Assembly (NCBI GenBank): GCA_900539715.1
Contig: UQDA01000014.1
Span: 1 to 64,000 of the forward strand
Direction: 5' to 3'
DNA length: 64,000 bases
DNA from: an uncultured Lachnospiraceae bacterium
GTDB taxonomy: Bacteria > Bacillota > Clostridia > Lachnospirales > Lachnospiraceae
Shown: in pieces, positions 25,375-33,436 of the stretch
Layout: each line of letters opens with the position of its first letter
How positions within the stretch are numbered: the first letter of the stretch is position 1
Program-made: the position numbers and the translations under genes
Notes under the pieces: generated by a model
Database searches by the model: none
What the model saw: the letters and a program-made list of their open reading frames with translations, nothing else
Told to the model about the DNA's origin: nothing

Positions 25375-26169
25375 ATGAGAAAAGGTTTGAAGGGCTGCGC
25401 GGCTGTTTTAGGCTGCGCGGCTGTTTTGGCGATTTCGGGCTGTGGGAATACCGAAGCTTTGGAGACTGTGGAAAACGGCACAGAGGAAATTGCATCCGGG
25501 GCAGGAATTGAAAGTATTGATGAAACGGCTACAGGTTCAGAGGAAAGACTTCCGACCGGAACGAAGGCTGCCGAGGCGATGAAAAAGGGAGAGACGATAC
25601 CGGAAAAACTGGATGCGCTGCGGAAGATAAACGGAGATGCTTACGCGTGGCTGGATATTCCGGGAACGGATATCAGCTTTCCGATTCTGCAGGACAGTCA
25701 GGATACGGCGTTTTATCTGAGCCATAATGAAGACCGGGAAGAGGATGGGGACGGCTGTATCTATACGGAGTATGTGAACAGCAGGGATTTTACGGATAAC
25801 AATACGGTAGTCTACGGCAGAAATGTTGGAGGACGTTTTGGAAAACTGCATGAATATCAGGACAGGGATTTTTTTGACCGGAACAGGAGTATTGTGATAT
25901 ATATGCCGGGTGAAACGTTTGAATATAAGATTTTTGCAGCATATCCGTATGATGATCGCCATCTGATCGCATCCTATGATTTTTCGGATGAGACAGTTTA
26001 CCAGAACTATCTGAATGAGATTCTGGCGACCCGTAAGATAGACTCTTTTATAGATACATCCGTGGAAGTGACGGCAAATGATCGTATTATTACGTTGTCC
26101 ACCGGAGTGACTGGACAGGACGACCAGCGGTATCTTGTTCAGGCGGTTTTGGTTAAAGGAGCGGAATGA
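25375..26169 (+). CDS. sortase B-like lipoprotein lacking the catalytic His and Cys
   Basis: The 264-residue product has a signal peptide ending in the lipobox LAISGC (C23), so it is probably a membrane-anchored lipoprotein. Residues about 80-264 follow the class B sortase fold: NGDAYAWLDIPGTDISFPIL, QDTAFYLSHN, NTVVYGRN, ITLSTG and DDQRYLVQAV. In active sortases the corresponding positions are YGHN (catalytic His) and LSTC (catalytic Cys). Here they are R149 and G244, while the catalytic-type R252 is kept. I infer a sortase fold without transpeptidase activity, perhaps a binding or scaffold protein. It overlaps the LCP gene by 4 bp. Confidence 0.85.
   Translation: MRKGLKGCAAVLGCAAVLAISGCGNTEALETVENGTEEIASGAGIESIDETATGSEERLPTGTKAAEAMKKGETIPEKLDALRKINGDAYAWLDIPGTDISFPILQDSQDTAFYLSHNEDREEDGDGCIYTEYVNSRDFTDNNTVVYGRNVGGRFGKLHEYQDRDFFDRNRSIVIYMPGETFEYKIFAAYPYDDRHLIASYDFSDETVYQNYLNEILATRKIDSFIDTSVEVTANDRIITLSTGVTGQDDQRYLVQAVLVKGAE
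25393..25428 (+). repeat. 18-bp tandem duplication in the signal-peptide coding region
   Basis: GGCTGCGCGGCTGTTTTA is followed directly by the same 18 bp with a final G. It encodes GCAAVL twice in the hydrophobic core of the signal peptide of the sortase-like lipoprotein. The duplication keeps the frame and could vary in copy number by slippage. Confidence 0.85.
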
Positions 26170-27260
26170 GACAGGAAAAGAAACGGAGAAAAAAGAAAAA
26201 AAGATTCTCGGCAGGGCAGAAGGCAGGGATATTATTTCTTTTGCTTACAGGAATATTTCTGGTGCTGGGGATTACGGTCGGGGCTGTATATATGGTAATG
26301 AACCACAGTGGTCAGAACCGTCTGGCAAAAAAGCAGGAGGCGGTGCCGGTTCAGATGCAGCAGGAAACGGAAAGTCCGGATGAAACGCAGGAGCAGCTTG
26401 AGGCGGGCAGTATCCGATATCAGGGAAAGGTCTATACTTATAAAAAAGATATCCTTACATTCCTGTTTATGGGGATTGATAAAACAGGAGAGGTAAAGGC
26501 ATCATCCAATCTGTTTAAGGGCGGGCAGGCGGATGCGCTTTTTCTGGCGGCGCTTGACCCACAGGAAAAAAAGATCAGCATTATTGGAATCAATCGAGAT
26601 ACGATGACTCCGATGGATGTATTCGATAAAAACGGTCTGTATGCCGGAAGGCAGACGGCTCAGATAGCGCTTTCCCATGCCTATGGAGAAGGAATGGAGG
26701 AAAGCTGTGAAAATACGGTAAAGGCGGTTTCGGAGCTTTTTTATGGTCTGCCGATACATGGCTACTGCGCTTTGAATATGTCGGTGGTGGCAGATATAAA
26801 CGATGCGGTCGGAGGCGTAGACGTGGTGATACCTGAATCTGCGGCAGGGCTGGAAAAAGGCTGGGTCGCCGGTGAAACGGTACATCTGGAGGGTGAAGAA
26901 GCGCACAAATTCATCCGCTACCGTGATACAAAGAAGGCGCAGAGCGCGAGCGAGCGGCTGGAGCGGGAAAAGCAGTATCTGACACAGTTCATCGCCCGGG
27001 CAAAAAGTGCGATGAAAGAAGACATGACTCTTCCGCTTACACTTTATACGGCGATTACTCCATATATGGTAACAAATGTGACGGCAGAAGAGGCGGTATA
27101 TCTGGCAGGCGAAGCGTTATCATACAGCTTTGGGACGCAAGATCTGCATTCGATGAAAGGGACTGTGAAAATGGGGGAAAAATTCGAAGAATTTTACCCG
27201 GATGAAACGGCGCTGTATGAGCTTGTGCTGGATGTTTTTTATGAAGAAAAGGTAGAATGA
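26166..27260 (+). CDS. LytR-CpsA-Psr (LCP) family glycopolymer ligase
   Basis: The 364-residue protein has a Lys/Arg-rich cytoplasmic tail, one membrane helix (about residues 20-45), a linker and an extracellular LCP domain: FLFMGIDKTGE, GGQADALFLAALD, IIGINRDTMTPMDVF, LNMSVVADINDAVGGVDVVIP and IRYRDTKKAQSASERLERE. LCP proteins attach lipid-linked glycopolymers to peptidoglycan or proteins; the conserved Asp and Arg residues of the pyrophosphate-binding site are present. It is translationally coupled to the sortase-like lipoprotein and downstream of the phosphoglycosyltransferase. Confidence 0.92.
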   Translation: MRQEKKRRKKKKRFSAGQKAGILFLLLTGIFLVLGITVGAVYMVMNHSGQNRLAKKQEAVPVQMQQETESPDETQEQLEAGSIRYQGKVYTYKKDILTFLFMGIDKTGEVKASSNLFKGGQADALFLAALDPQEKKISIIGINRDTMTPMDVFDKNGLYAGRQTAQIALSHAYGEGMEESCENTVKAVSELFYGLPIHGYCALNMSVVADINDAVGGVDVVIPESAAGLEKGWVAGETVHLEGEEAHKFIRYRDTKKAQSASERLEREKQYLTQFIARAKSAMKEDMTLPLTLYTAITPYMVTNVTAEEAVYLAGEALSYSFGTQDLHSMKGTVKMGEKFEEFYPDETALYELVLDVFYEEKVE

Positions 27261-27310
27261 CAGAAAAGCGCGCAGTCAAAATATAAGACAGTTCAACTGA
27301 TAAAAAGATA

Positions 27311-27339
27311 TTGACAGACGGGAAACCGTGTGTTGATAT
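27311..27339 (+). promoter_or_regulatory. candidate promoter of the secreted-protein gene
   Basis: TTGACA (perfect -35), 17-nt spacer, TGATAT (weak -10), about 50 nt before the coding start. Confidence 0.45.
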
Positions 27340-27388
27340 AGATGAAAAGAAGCCACACAAATTCTTTTAGGAAAGGGGGATGATTGAC

Positions 27389-28099
27389 ATGAAAAAGAAA
27401 ATGGCAATTATTCTTTCACTTATGTTGGCCTGCTCCATCGGCGCAACCGCGATAGCGGCTCCGAGCCCGACATTGGTGCAGACGCAGACTCCGGGAACTC
27501 AGATTGTGATCGACGGCGCGAATGCAAATGTCATCGCATCTGCAAATCAGGCGGTTACGGCAGCTCCGGTAAATGGAAATACCAGTGCGGTAGCTCCCGG
27601 AACAACATTCATAACAGATGGACAGCTGGTAGACTCTGCAGCAGTCGCGCTGATCGTAAGCCCTGTAAATGCAACTCAGGCAGCGGCATCCGTACAGGCA
27701 TTGTCTGCGGCTTTTGCATCTCAGAAAACACAGATCATCAACTTTACAGGCAGAACTGACCTTTCTCTGACGGATGCTCAGAACCGCATACGTGTGCTGA
27801 GCAATGTTGTTGTAAGCTTACAGACTGCTGACGGCCGTAAGGTAAGCCAGAACGGTTCTATTTCCGTAACACGCAGACTGGCAGATATTCTGGGCGGTGT
27901 GAAACTTGCGGAAGGCGAGACAATTCAGGCTCTTTATCAGAGAGCAGACGGCACATGGGTGGCAGTTCCTGTTGTTGTAAGCAACGGGGTTGTTGCATTT
28001 GCACTGCCTTCCTTTAGTGGGGCTGTAAATGTAGTATTTACGGTGGCAACCGGAAAAAATGCCGCACAGCTTGCGACTGTAACTTCTCCCAGAACCTGA
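27389..28099 (+). CDS. secreted Ala/Val/Thr-rich protein, unknown
   Basis: The 236-residue protein has a signal peptide (MKKKMAIILSLMLACSIGATAIA) and a mature part rich in Ala, Val, Thr and Gln but almost free of Lys. A Pro/Thr/Gln-rich N-terminal stretch is followed by a domain with VSLQTADGRKVSQNGSISV and a C-terminal beta-rich DGTWVAVPVVVSNGVVAF. No LPXTG motif or membrane anchor is present. I recognise no family. The ATG at 27389 is chosen because the AGGAAAGGGGG ribosome binding site abuts the earlier ATG at 27380. Its position next to surface-assembly genes suggests an envelope role, by context only. Confidence 0.75.
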   Translation: MKKKMAIILSLMLACSIGATAIAAPSPTLVQTQTPGTQIVIDGANANVIASANQAVTAAPVNGNTSAVAPGTTFITDGQLVDSAAVALIVSPVNATQAAASVQALSAAFASQKTQIINFTGRTDLSLTDAQNRIRVLSNVVVSLQTADGRKVSQNGSISVTRRLADILGGVKLAEGETIQALYQRADGTWVAVPVVVSNGVVAFALPSFSGAVNVVFTVATGKNAAQLATVTSPRT

Positions 28100-28153
28100 C
28101 CCGGTTTTGGGACTTTTTGACGAAGTAATAGTAAATAGTGTGGTTTCGTGCAG

Positions 28154-28192
28154 GAGCGCTGTCCTTTCCAAAATGAAGGGGCGGCGCTCTTT
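28154..28192 (+). terminator. intrinsic terminator after the secreted-protein gene
   Basis: GAGCGCTGTCC and GGGGCGGCGCTC pair over 11 bp with wobbles and lead into a short T-run. Confidence 0.65.
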
Positions 28193-28253
28193 GTATATAG
28201 CTCTTGCAGGGGAGAAGAATGCTGTTTTTGAAGGGCGATTTTGAAATTGAGCC

Positions 28254-28282
28254 TTTACATAAAAGGCTTTATGTGCTATACT
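28254..28282 (+). promoter_or_regulatory. promoter of rpsO
   Basis: TTTACA, 17-nt spacer, TATACT. The transcript would have an 85-nt leader with a short GTGT/ACAC hairpin, where S15 autoregulation is possible but not demonstrated. Confidence 0.65.
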
Positions 28283-28373
28283 CAGCGAGTATGAAATTCA
28301 GCCGATGCTCAGGTGTGGGACACTCCGACCCGTCCTTAGTATCAGGCGGTTAAAAAACAAGGAGGATTTATCA

Positions 28374-28640
28374 ATGATTTCCAAAGAGAAGAAAACAGCC
28401 ATTATCAAAGAGTATGCCAGAACAGAAGGCGACACAGGTTCACCGGAGGTTCAGGTAGCAGTTCTGACAGCAAGAATTCAGGAGCTGACCGAGCACTTAA
28501 AGAGCAACCCGAAGGATCATCATTCCAGAAGAGGTCTGCTGCAGATGGTAGGTCAGAGACGTGGTCTGCTTGACTATCTGAAGAAGACTGATATCGAGAG
28601 ATATCGTACACTGATCGACAGACTGGGCATCAGAAAGTAA
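28374..28640 (+). CDS. rpsO: 30S ribosomal protein S15
   Basis: The 88-residue protein starts MISKEKKTAIIKEYARTEGD and contains the hallmark TGSPEVQVAVLTARI and HHSRRGLLQMVGQRRGLLDYL segments that contact 16S rRNA. The ATG at 28374 follows AAGGAGG. As in many bacteria it precedes pnp, but here a terminator and a long leader hairpin separate the two genes. Confidence 0.98.
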   Translation: MISKEKKTAIIKEYARTEGDTGSPEVQVAVLTARIQELTEHLKSNPKDHHSRRGLLQMVGQRRGLLDYLKKTDIERYRTLIDRLGIRK

Positions 28641-28650
28641 TAATGGATGG

Positions 28651-28688
28651 ACAGGGCGGAGAGCTATGCCGGCTTTTTCGCCCTGTTT
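28651..28688 (+). terminator. intrinsic terminator after rpsO
   Basis: ACAGGGCG pairs with CGCCCTGT across a 20-nt loop that can itself fold (AGC/GCT), followed by TTTTGAT. Confidence 0.75.
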
Positions 28689-28732
28689 TGATACATGGCA
28701 GAGCATATTGTTTTGTGTACGCCGCAGGCGTT

Positions 28733-28794
28733 TGTCGAGACCACTGATAAGGACACCGGAAACAGGAACAGCGTTTTTATCAGTAGTTTCGACA
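28733..28794 (+). promoter_or_regulatory. long stem-loop in the pnp leader
   Basis: TGTCGAGACCACTGATA pairs with TATCAGTAGTTTCGACA over 17 positions with two non-Watson-Crick pairs, enclosing a 28-nt loop. It lies 65 nt upstream of the pnp start and has no T-run, so it is not a terminator. In E. coli a pnp leader hairpin is cut by RNase III and used for autoregulation; a similar role is inferred here. Confidence 0.6.
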
Positions 28795-28858
28795 CTTGGG
28801 CGTCCTCAGCTGATATGCATTTTGGAGAACGAAGCTTAAAAAGAAAAGGAGAGACGAA

Positions 28859-30949
28859 ATGTATAAGACATTTTCAATGGAACTGGCCGGACGCACATTG
28901 AGCGTTGATATCGGCCGTGTTGCTGCACAGGCAAATGGCGCGGCATTTATGCATTATGGTGATACCACAGTGCTGTCTACTGCAACTGCAAGCGAGAAAC
29001 CGAGAGAAGGTATCGACTTTTTCCCGTTATCTGTAGAATTTGAAGAGAAGCTGTATTCGGTAGGCAAGATCCCCGGCGGTTTCAATAAGAGAGAAGGCAA
29101 AGCGAGTGAAAACTCCGTTCTGACGAGCCGCGTTATCGACCGTCCCATGCGCCCTCTGTTCCCGAAGGATTACCGTAATGATGTTACACTGAACAATCTG
29201 GTTCTTTCTGTAGACCCGGAGTGCCGTCCGGAGCTTGTGGCGATGATCGGTTCTGCTATCGCAACATGTGTTTCCGATATTCCGTTTGCAGGTCCCTGTG
29301 CGATGACTCAGGTTGGTCTGATTGATGGCGAGTTTGTTATCAACCCTTCTCAGGAGCAGTGGAAGAAAGGCGACCTGCAGCTGACAGTTGCCTCCACGAG
29401 CGAGAAGGTCATCATGATAGAGGCTGGAGCGAATGAAGTTCCTGAGGATGTGATGATCGATGCGATATATAAGGCGCATGATGTAAACCAGACGCTGATA
29501 GCATTTATCAATCAGATTGTAGCTGAAGTGGGCAAAGAAAAGCATTCCTATACGAGCTGTGCGGTTCCCGAAGAGCTGTTTGCAGCAATCAGGGAAATCG
29601 TTCCTCCGGAAGAGATGGAAGAGGCTGTATTTACAGACGTAAAGCAGGTTCGTGAGGAGAATATCCGTCAGATCACAGCGCGTCTGGAAGAGGCCTTTGC
29701 AGATAAGGAAGAATGGCTGGCTGTTTTGGGCGAGGCTGTTTATCAGTATCAGAAAAAGACTGTCCGCAAGATGATCTTAAAAGATCATAAGCGTCCCGAC
29801 GGACGTGCGATCAATCAGATCCGTCCTCTGGCGGCAGAGATTGATCTGATTCCGAGAGTACACGGTTCCGGTATGTTTACGCGCGGCCAGACTCAGATAT
29901 GCAATATTTGTACGCTGGCGCCTCTGTCCGAAGTTCAGAAGCTGGATGGTCTGGACGAGCATGAGGTTTCCAAGAGATATATGCACCACTACAATTTCCC
30001 TTCTTACTCTGTAGGCGAGACGAAGCCCTCCAGAGGTCCCGGACGCCGCGAGATAGGCCATGGCGCGCTGGCTGAGAAGGCTCTGCTTCCTGTAATCCCG
30101 TCAGAGGAAGAATTCCCGTATGCTATCCGTACAGTATCCGAGACATTTGAGTCCAACGGCTCTACTTCTCAGGCTTCTGTATGTGCATCCACGCTGTCTC
30201 TGATGGCGGCAGGTGTTCCGATCAAGAAACAGGTTGCCGGTATTTCCTGTGGTCTGGTAACAGGTGATACAGATGATGATTACATTGTCCTGACAGATAT
30301 TCAGGGACTTGAAGATTTCTTCGGCGATATGGACTTTAAGGTGGCTGGTACTCATGACGGTATCACTGCTATCCAGATGGATATCAAGATACATGGTCTG
30401 ACCAGACCTATTGTTGAAGAAGCTATTTCGAGGACGAAGGAAGCAAGAGAGTATATCATTAACGAAGTACTCACGCCCTGCATCGCTCATCCCAGAGCAA
30501 CTGTCGGCGAGTATGCTCCGAAGATAATCTCTATCAAGATAGAACCTGAAAAAATAGGCGATGTAGTAGGTCAGAGAGGCAAGACCATCAACGAGATCAT
30601 TGCGCGTACAGGCGTGAAGATAGATATTACGGACGATGGCAACGTATCTGTTTGCGGTACTGATAAGGAAATGATGGATAAGGCTGTTGAGATGATAAAG
30701 ATCATTACAACAGAGTTCCAGGCAGGACAGATATTCAAAGGCACAGTCGTAAGCATAAAAGAGTTCGGTGCATTTGTGGAATTCGCACCGGGCAAGGAAG
30801 GCATGGTTCATATTTCCAAAATCGCAAAAGAGCGCATCGACCGTGTGGAGGATGTACTGACGCTGGGAGATAAAGTAACTGTAGTATGCCTTGGTAAGGA
30901 CAAGATGGGCAGAATGAGCTTCTCTATGAAAGACGTTGCACAGATTTGA
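28859..30949 (+). CDS. pnp: polyribonucleotide nucleotidyltransferase (PNPase)
   Basis: The 696-residue phosphorolytic 3'-5' exonuclease degrades mRNA. Two RNase PH domains are visible (GDTTVLSTATASEKPREG, FNKREGKASENSVLTSRVID in the first; RGQTQICNICTLAPLSE and GPGRREIGHGALAEKALLPV in the second), followed by KH (KIGDVVGQRGKTINEIIART) and S1 (GTVVSIKEFGAFVEFAPG) domains. The length is standard. AAAGGAGAGACGAAATG gives the start. The long leader hairpin suggests post-transcriptional control. Confidence 0.97.
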   Translation: MYKTFSMELAGRTLSVDIGRVAAQANGAAFMHYGDTTVLSTATASEKPREGIDFFPLSVEFEEKLYSVGKIPGGFNKREGKASENSVLTSRVIDRPMRPLFPKDYRNDVTLNNLVLSVDPECRPELVAMIGSAIATCVSDIPFAGPCAMTQVGLIDGEFVINPSQEQWKKGDLQLTVASTSEKVIMIEAGANEVPEDVMIDAIYKAHDVNQTLIAFINQIVAEVGKEKHSYTSCAVPEELFAAIREIVPPEEMEEAVFTDVKQVREENIRQITARLEEAFADKEEWLAVLGEAVYQYQKKTVRKMILKDHKRPDGRAINQIRPLAAEIDLIPRVHGSGMFTRGQTQICNICTLAPLSEVQKLDGLDEHEVSKRYMHHYNFPSYSVGETKPSRGPGRREIGHGALAEKALLPVIPSEEEFPYAIRTVSETFESNGSTSQASVCASTLSLMAAGVPIKKQVAGISCGLVTGDTDDDYIVLTDIQGLEDFFGDMDFKVAGTHDGITAIQMDIKIHGLTRPIVEEAISRTKEAREYIINEVLTPCIAHPRATVGEYAPKIISIKIEPEKIGDVVGQRGKTINEIIARTGVKIDITDDGNVSVCGTDKEMMDKAVEMIKIITTEFQAGQIFKGTVVSIKEFGAFVEFAPGKEGMVHISKIAKERIDRVEDVLTLGDKVTVVCLGKDKMGRMSFSMKDVAQI

Positions 30950-30989
30950 GAAGGAACTGCAATTTTAAAATATCGATAAGATAAAACGG

Positions 30990-31028
30990 AAAACCGTACA
31001 GGCACTGAGTGGTCTGTACGGTTTTTTT
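30990..31028 (+). terminator. intrinsic terminator after pnp
   Basis: AAAACCGTACAG pairs with CTGTACGGTTTT, followed by a T-run. Confidence 0.92.
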
Positions 31029-31265
31029 GTCAGCCGGGCTGGTTTGGAAGAAGTATGCCTTTGGGAAAAAGCACTTCCTATTTAAAAAAAGATATGTTAC
31101 AATGCTGTTAAGTACAGAAAGTACATGAAGTCCTGTTTCAGGATGGAAGCAGGCATTTCTGAGATCGGGTTGTTCTATTGCATTTCAAAAATGAAACAAA
31201 TCCTCCGACAATTCGGAACAAACACCAGAGGCAGATAAAAATGACTGAAAAAAGGAGCATAAAGA
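31029..31265. other. rho upstream region
   Basis: This 237-nt non-coding region holds a weak promoter candidate (TTCCTA, 17 nt, TACAAT ending near 31102) and a roughly 160-nt leader before rho. Rho is usually autoregulated by attenuation in its leader; I see no defined element beyond scattered short inverted repeats. Confidence 0.4.
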
Positions 31266-32852
31266 ATGATGAAAGAAAAATATGAATCATTGGCCTTGCA
31301 TGATCTGAAGGAGATTGCAAAAACCAGAGGGATGAAAGGGATTTCAGCCATGAAAAAGGCAGAGCTTGTGGAAGCAATGCTGGCTCTGGATGAAAAAGAG
31401 GCGTCGGAGAAGGAACGGGAGAACGCAGAACCGGCAGAAAAGAAGGAAACGCCCCAGAAGCGTGTACCCCGCAGAAAAGTGGTGATTTCCGATGGAACAG
31501 ATACAAGAAGTGCTGGATATGAAGCGACGGAAGTCAGACCTGCTTTTGAATCGGAAACTGCTGTGGTAAGGGAGGCTTCGGGCGAGTACCGGGATACGGA
31601 GGCAGATCGTGAAAACCGCCGTTCCCGTCAGGCAGGGCGTTATCAGGAGCGCTACAACAGCCCTTATAACAGAGGGACGTCACCGATGATGTCGGCAGAA
31701 GAAGATAAGTTCCCGGCAGAGCTCGACAGCGGAGTGACTGTTGGAGGGATTCTGGAAGTGATGCCGGACGGCTACGGTTTTATCCGTTCCGATAATTACC
31801 TGCCCGGAGATAATGACGTGTATGTAGCACCCAGCCAGATACGCCGTTTTGGATTGAAAACGGGAGATATTCTGGAAGGAAATACGAGGGTGCGGACGCA
31901 GAATGAGAAGTTTTCCGCACTTTTATATGTTAAGACGATTAACGGATATACTACGGAAGAAGCATGCAAACGGAATAATTTTGAAGATATGACGCCTATT
32001 TTCCCGGACAGCCGTCTGAAAATGGAGCAGAGCGGTTCCTCTGTGGCAATGCGGATCATGGATCTGCTGAGCCCTATCGGAAAAGGGCAGAGAGGTATGA
32101 TCGTTTCGCCTCCGAAAGCAGGTAAGACAACGCTGTTAAAAGAGGTGGCGCAGGCGGTAAAGCGCAATTATCCGGACATGCATCTGATAATCCTTCTTAT
32201 CGATGAGCGGCCGGAGGAAGTGACGGATATGAAGGAGACAGTGGAAGGCCCGAATGTGGAAGTTATCTATTCTACATTTGACGAGCTGCCGGATCATCAT
32301 AAACGTGTATCGGAGATGGTGATAGAGCGTGCAAAGCGACTTGTAGAGCATAAGAAGGACGTTATGATCTTATTAGACAGCATTACGCGCCTGACAAGAG
32401 CCTATAATCTGGTTGTTCCGCCGAGCGGAAGGACGCTTTCAGGCGGTATTGATCCGGCTGCGCTGCATATGCCGAAACGCTTTTTCGGTGCGGCACGCAA
32501 CATGCGAGAGGGAGGAAGCCTGACGATACTTGCAACGGCACTGGTAGATACGGGATCAAAGATGGACGACGTTATTTACGAGGAGTTCAAGGGGACGGGA
32601 AACATGGAGCTGGTGCTTGACAGGAAGCTGTCCGAGAAGCGGCTCTTCCCGGCTATCGACATTCCGAAAACAAGTACGCGGCGTGAGGATCTGCTGTTGA
32701 CTTCCGAAGAGATGGAGGCAATCAATATCGTGCGCCGTGGTCTGAATGGAATGAAATCTGATGAGGCTGTGGATAAGATACTGGATTTGTTTGCAAAGAC
32801 AAAGAACAACAGGGAATTTGTTGACACTGTGAAAAAAATGCGTATTATCTAA
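31266..32852 (+). CDS. rho: transcription termination factor Rho
   Basis: The 528-residue hexameric RNA helicase has an N-terminal helical Rho_N domain (LALHDLKEIAKTRGMKGIS), then a charged insertion of about 100 residues rich in Glu, Arg and Lys. The cold-shock RNA-binding domain (GILEVMPDGYGFIRSDNYLP) and the ATPase core with Walker A VSPPKAGKTTLLKE and DVMILLDSITRLTRAYN follow. E. coli Rho has 419 residues, so the extra length is the disordered insert, which is common in Firmicutes and Actinobacteria. AAAGGAG precedes the ATG. Confidence 0.96.
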   Translation: MMKEKYESLALHDLKEIAKTRGMKGISAMKKAELVEAMLALDEKEASEKERENAEPAEKKETPQKRVPRRKVVISDGTDTRSAGYEATEVRPAFESETAVVREASGEYRDTEADRENRRSRQAGRYQERYNSPYNRGTSPMMSAEEDKFPAELDSGVTVGGILEVMPDGYGFIRSDNYLPGDNDVYVAPSQIRRFGLKTGDILEGNTRVRTQNEKFSALLYVKTINGYTTEEACKRNNFEDMTPIFPDSRLKMEQSGSSVAMRIMDLLSPIGKGQRGMIVSPPKAGKTTLLKEVAQAVKRNYPDMHLIILLIDERPEEVTDMKETVEGPNVEVIYSTFDELPDHHKRVSEMVIERAKRLVEHKKDVMILLDSITRLTRAYNLVVPPSGRTLSGGIDPAALHMPKRFFGAARNMREGGSLTILATALVDTGSKMDDVIYEEFKGTGNMELVLDRKLSEKRLFPAIDIPKTSTRREDLLLTSEEMEAINIVRRGLNGMKSDEAVDKILDLFAKTKNNREFVDTVKKMRII

Positions 32853-32919
32853 ACGGAATAGAATACGGCAGCGCAGCTTCGTTTGCCCACAAATGGGCGA
32901 TTGGCCCCTGTCGCTCTGC

Positions 32920-32959
32920 CCGTCCCAAACGATGGAGGCATGGTTTGGGACGGATTTTG
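32920..32959 (+). terminator. intrinsic terminator after rho
   Basis: CCGTCCCAAAC and GTTTGGGACGG form a perfect 11-bp stem with a 12-nt loop, followed by ATTTTG. Confidence 0.8.
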
Positions 32960-33060
32960 ACAGGAACGGTTCAGCTCCCGTACAGCGTCCGACGCTGTGA
33001 AGCCGGCAGGAAGCGGAGAACAAACGATTGCCTCTGCCGTGGCTGCCGGATAAAAATCCG

Positions 33061-33089
33061 TTGACATCCTCCCTGCAAAGTGTTATTCT
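33061..33089 (+). promoter_or_regulatory. promoter of the Mn-riboswitch/P-type ATPase unit
   Basis: TTGACA (perfect -35), 17-nt spacer, TATTCT. Transcription would start just before the riboswitch aptamer. Confidence 0.75.
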
Positions 33090-33105
33090 ACCGTTATGCA
33101 AATTT

Positions 33106-33234
33106 CCCTGTGAGGGAGTAGCAAGCGCAGGTTTCTGCGGAACAAGTCAACATCCCCGATCCGATAGGATCTGGCTTGTTTTAAATTGCGAGACTCATGA
33201 ACAGCTCTTTTAGGGGGCTGCCGGAGTCTTTTTT
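33106..33234 (+). promoter_or_regulatory. yybP-ykoY family (Mn2+) riboswitch with terminator
   Basis: The two conserved loops of the manganese aptamer are visible: GAGGGAGTAGC at 33112-33122 and TTGCGAGACTC at 33186-33196. Between them, AACAAG (33141-33146) pairs with CTTGTT (33175-33180), as in the known Lactococcus yybP-ykoY aptamer. The 3' strand of P1 (GACTC, 33192-33196) is also the left arm of a terminator ending GGAGTC plus six T (33223-33234), so the two folds exclude each other. Mn2+ binding should stabilise the aptamer and let transcription proceed into the ATPase gene. The assignment is by motif; I could not run a covariance search. Confidence 0.88.
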
Positions 33235-33257
33235 ATTTACCATAAGGGAAAATATTT

Positions 33258-33340
33258 GACTCGGGCGCTGCTTTTTGGGAAGGCTGTAACAGAGTCTTTT
33301 TTTATACGACGGGGAAGGAACTTTTTTATCGTATAAAAAA
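33258..33340 (+). terminator. second terminator-like hairpin and A/T palindrome downstream of the riboswitch
   Basis: A second GACTC...GAGTC hairpin with seven T (33258-33303) repeats the arms of the riboswitch terminator. It is followed by TTTATACGA/TCGTATAAA (33301-33337). Both lie in the ATPase leader, so transcripts passing the riboswitch meet a second potential terminator. Confidence 0.5.
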
Positions 33341-33436
33341 CACGCTTATGCGTACTCGCGGGTGACAGAACACGCGCCCGGCGTTTTATCCAATGGGTAG
33401 CTCACAGGGAGAAGCTACAGATAAGGAGGCAAAAGA

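Larger units (their letters stand above)
32853..33436. other. 584-nt intergenic region between rho and the P-type ATPase
   Basis: Contents in order are the rho terminator, a GC-rich spacer without recognisable genes, the promoter, the Mn riboswitch and two further hairpins. A TATGCGTACTCGCG segment (33347-33360) matches one near the left window end (56-69, one mismatch). The ATPase ribosome binding site AAGGAGG is at 33423. Confidence 0.7.

Noticed and set aside
33028..33213. 61-residue open frame upstream of the P-type ATPase
   Set aside because: It coincides with the promoter and Mn2+ riboswitch, whose structured RNA explains the sequence.
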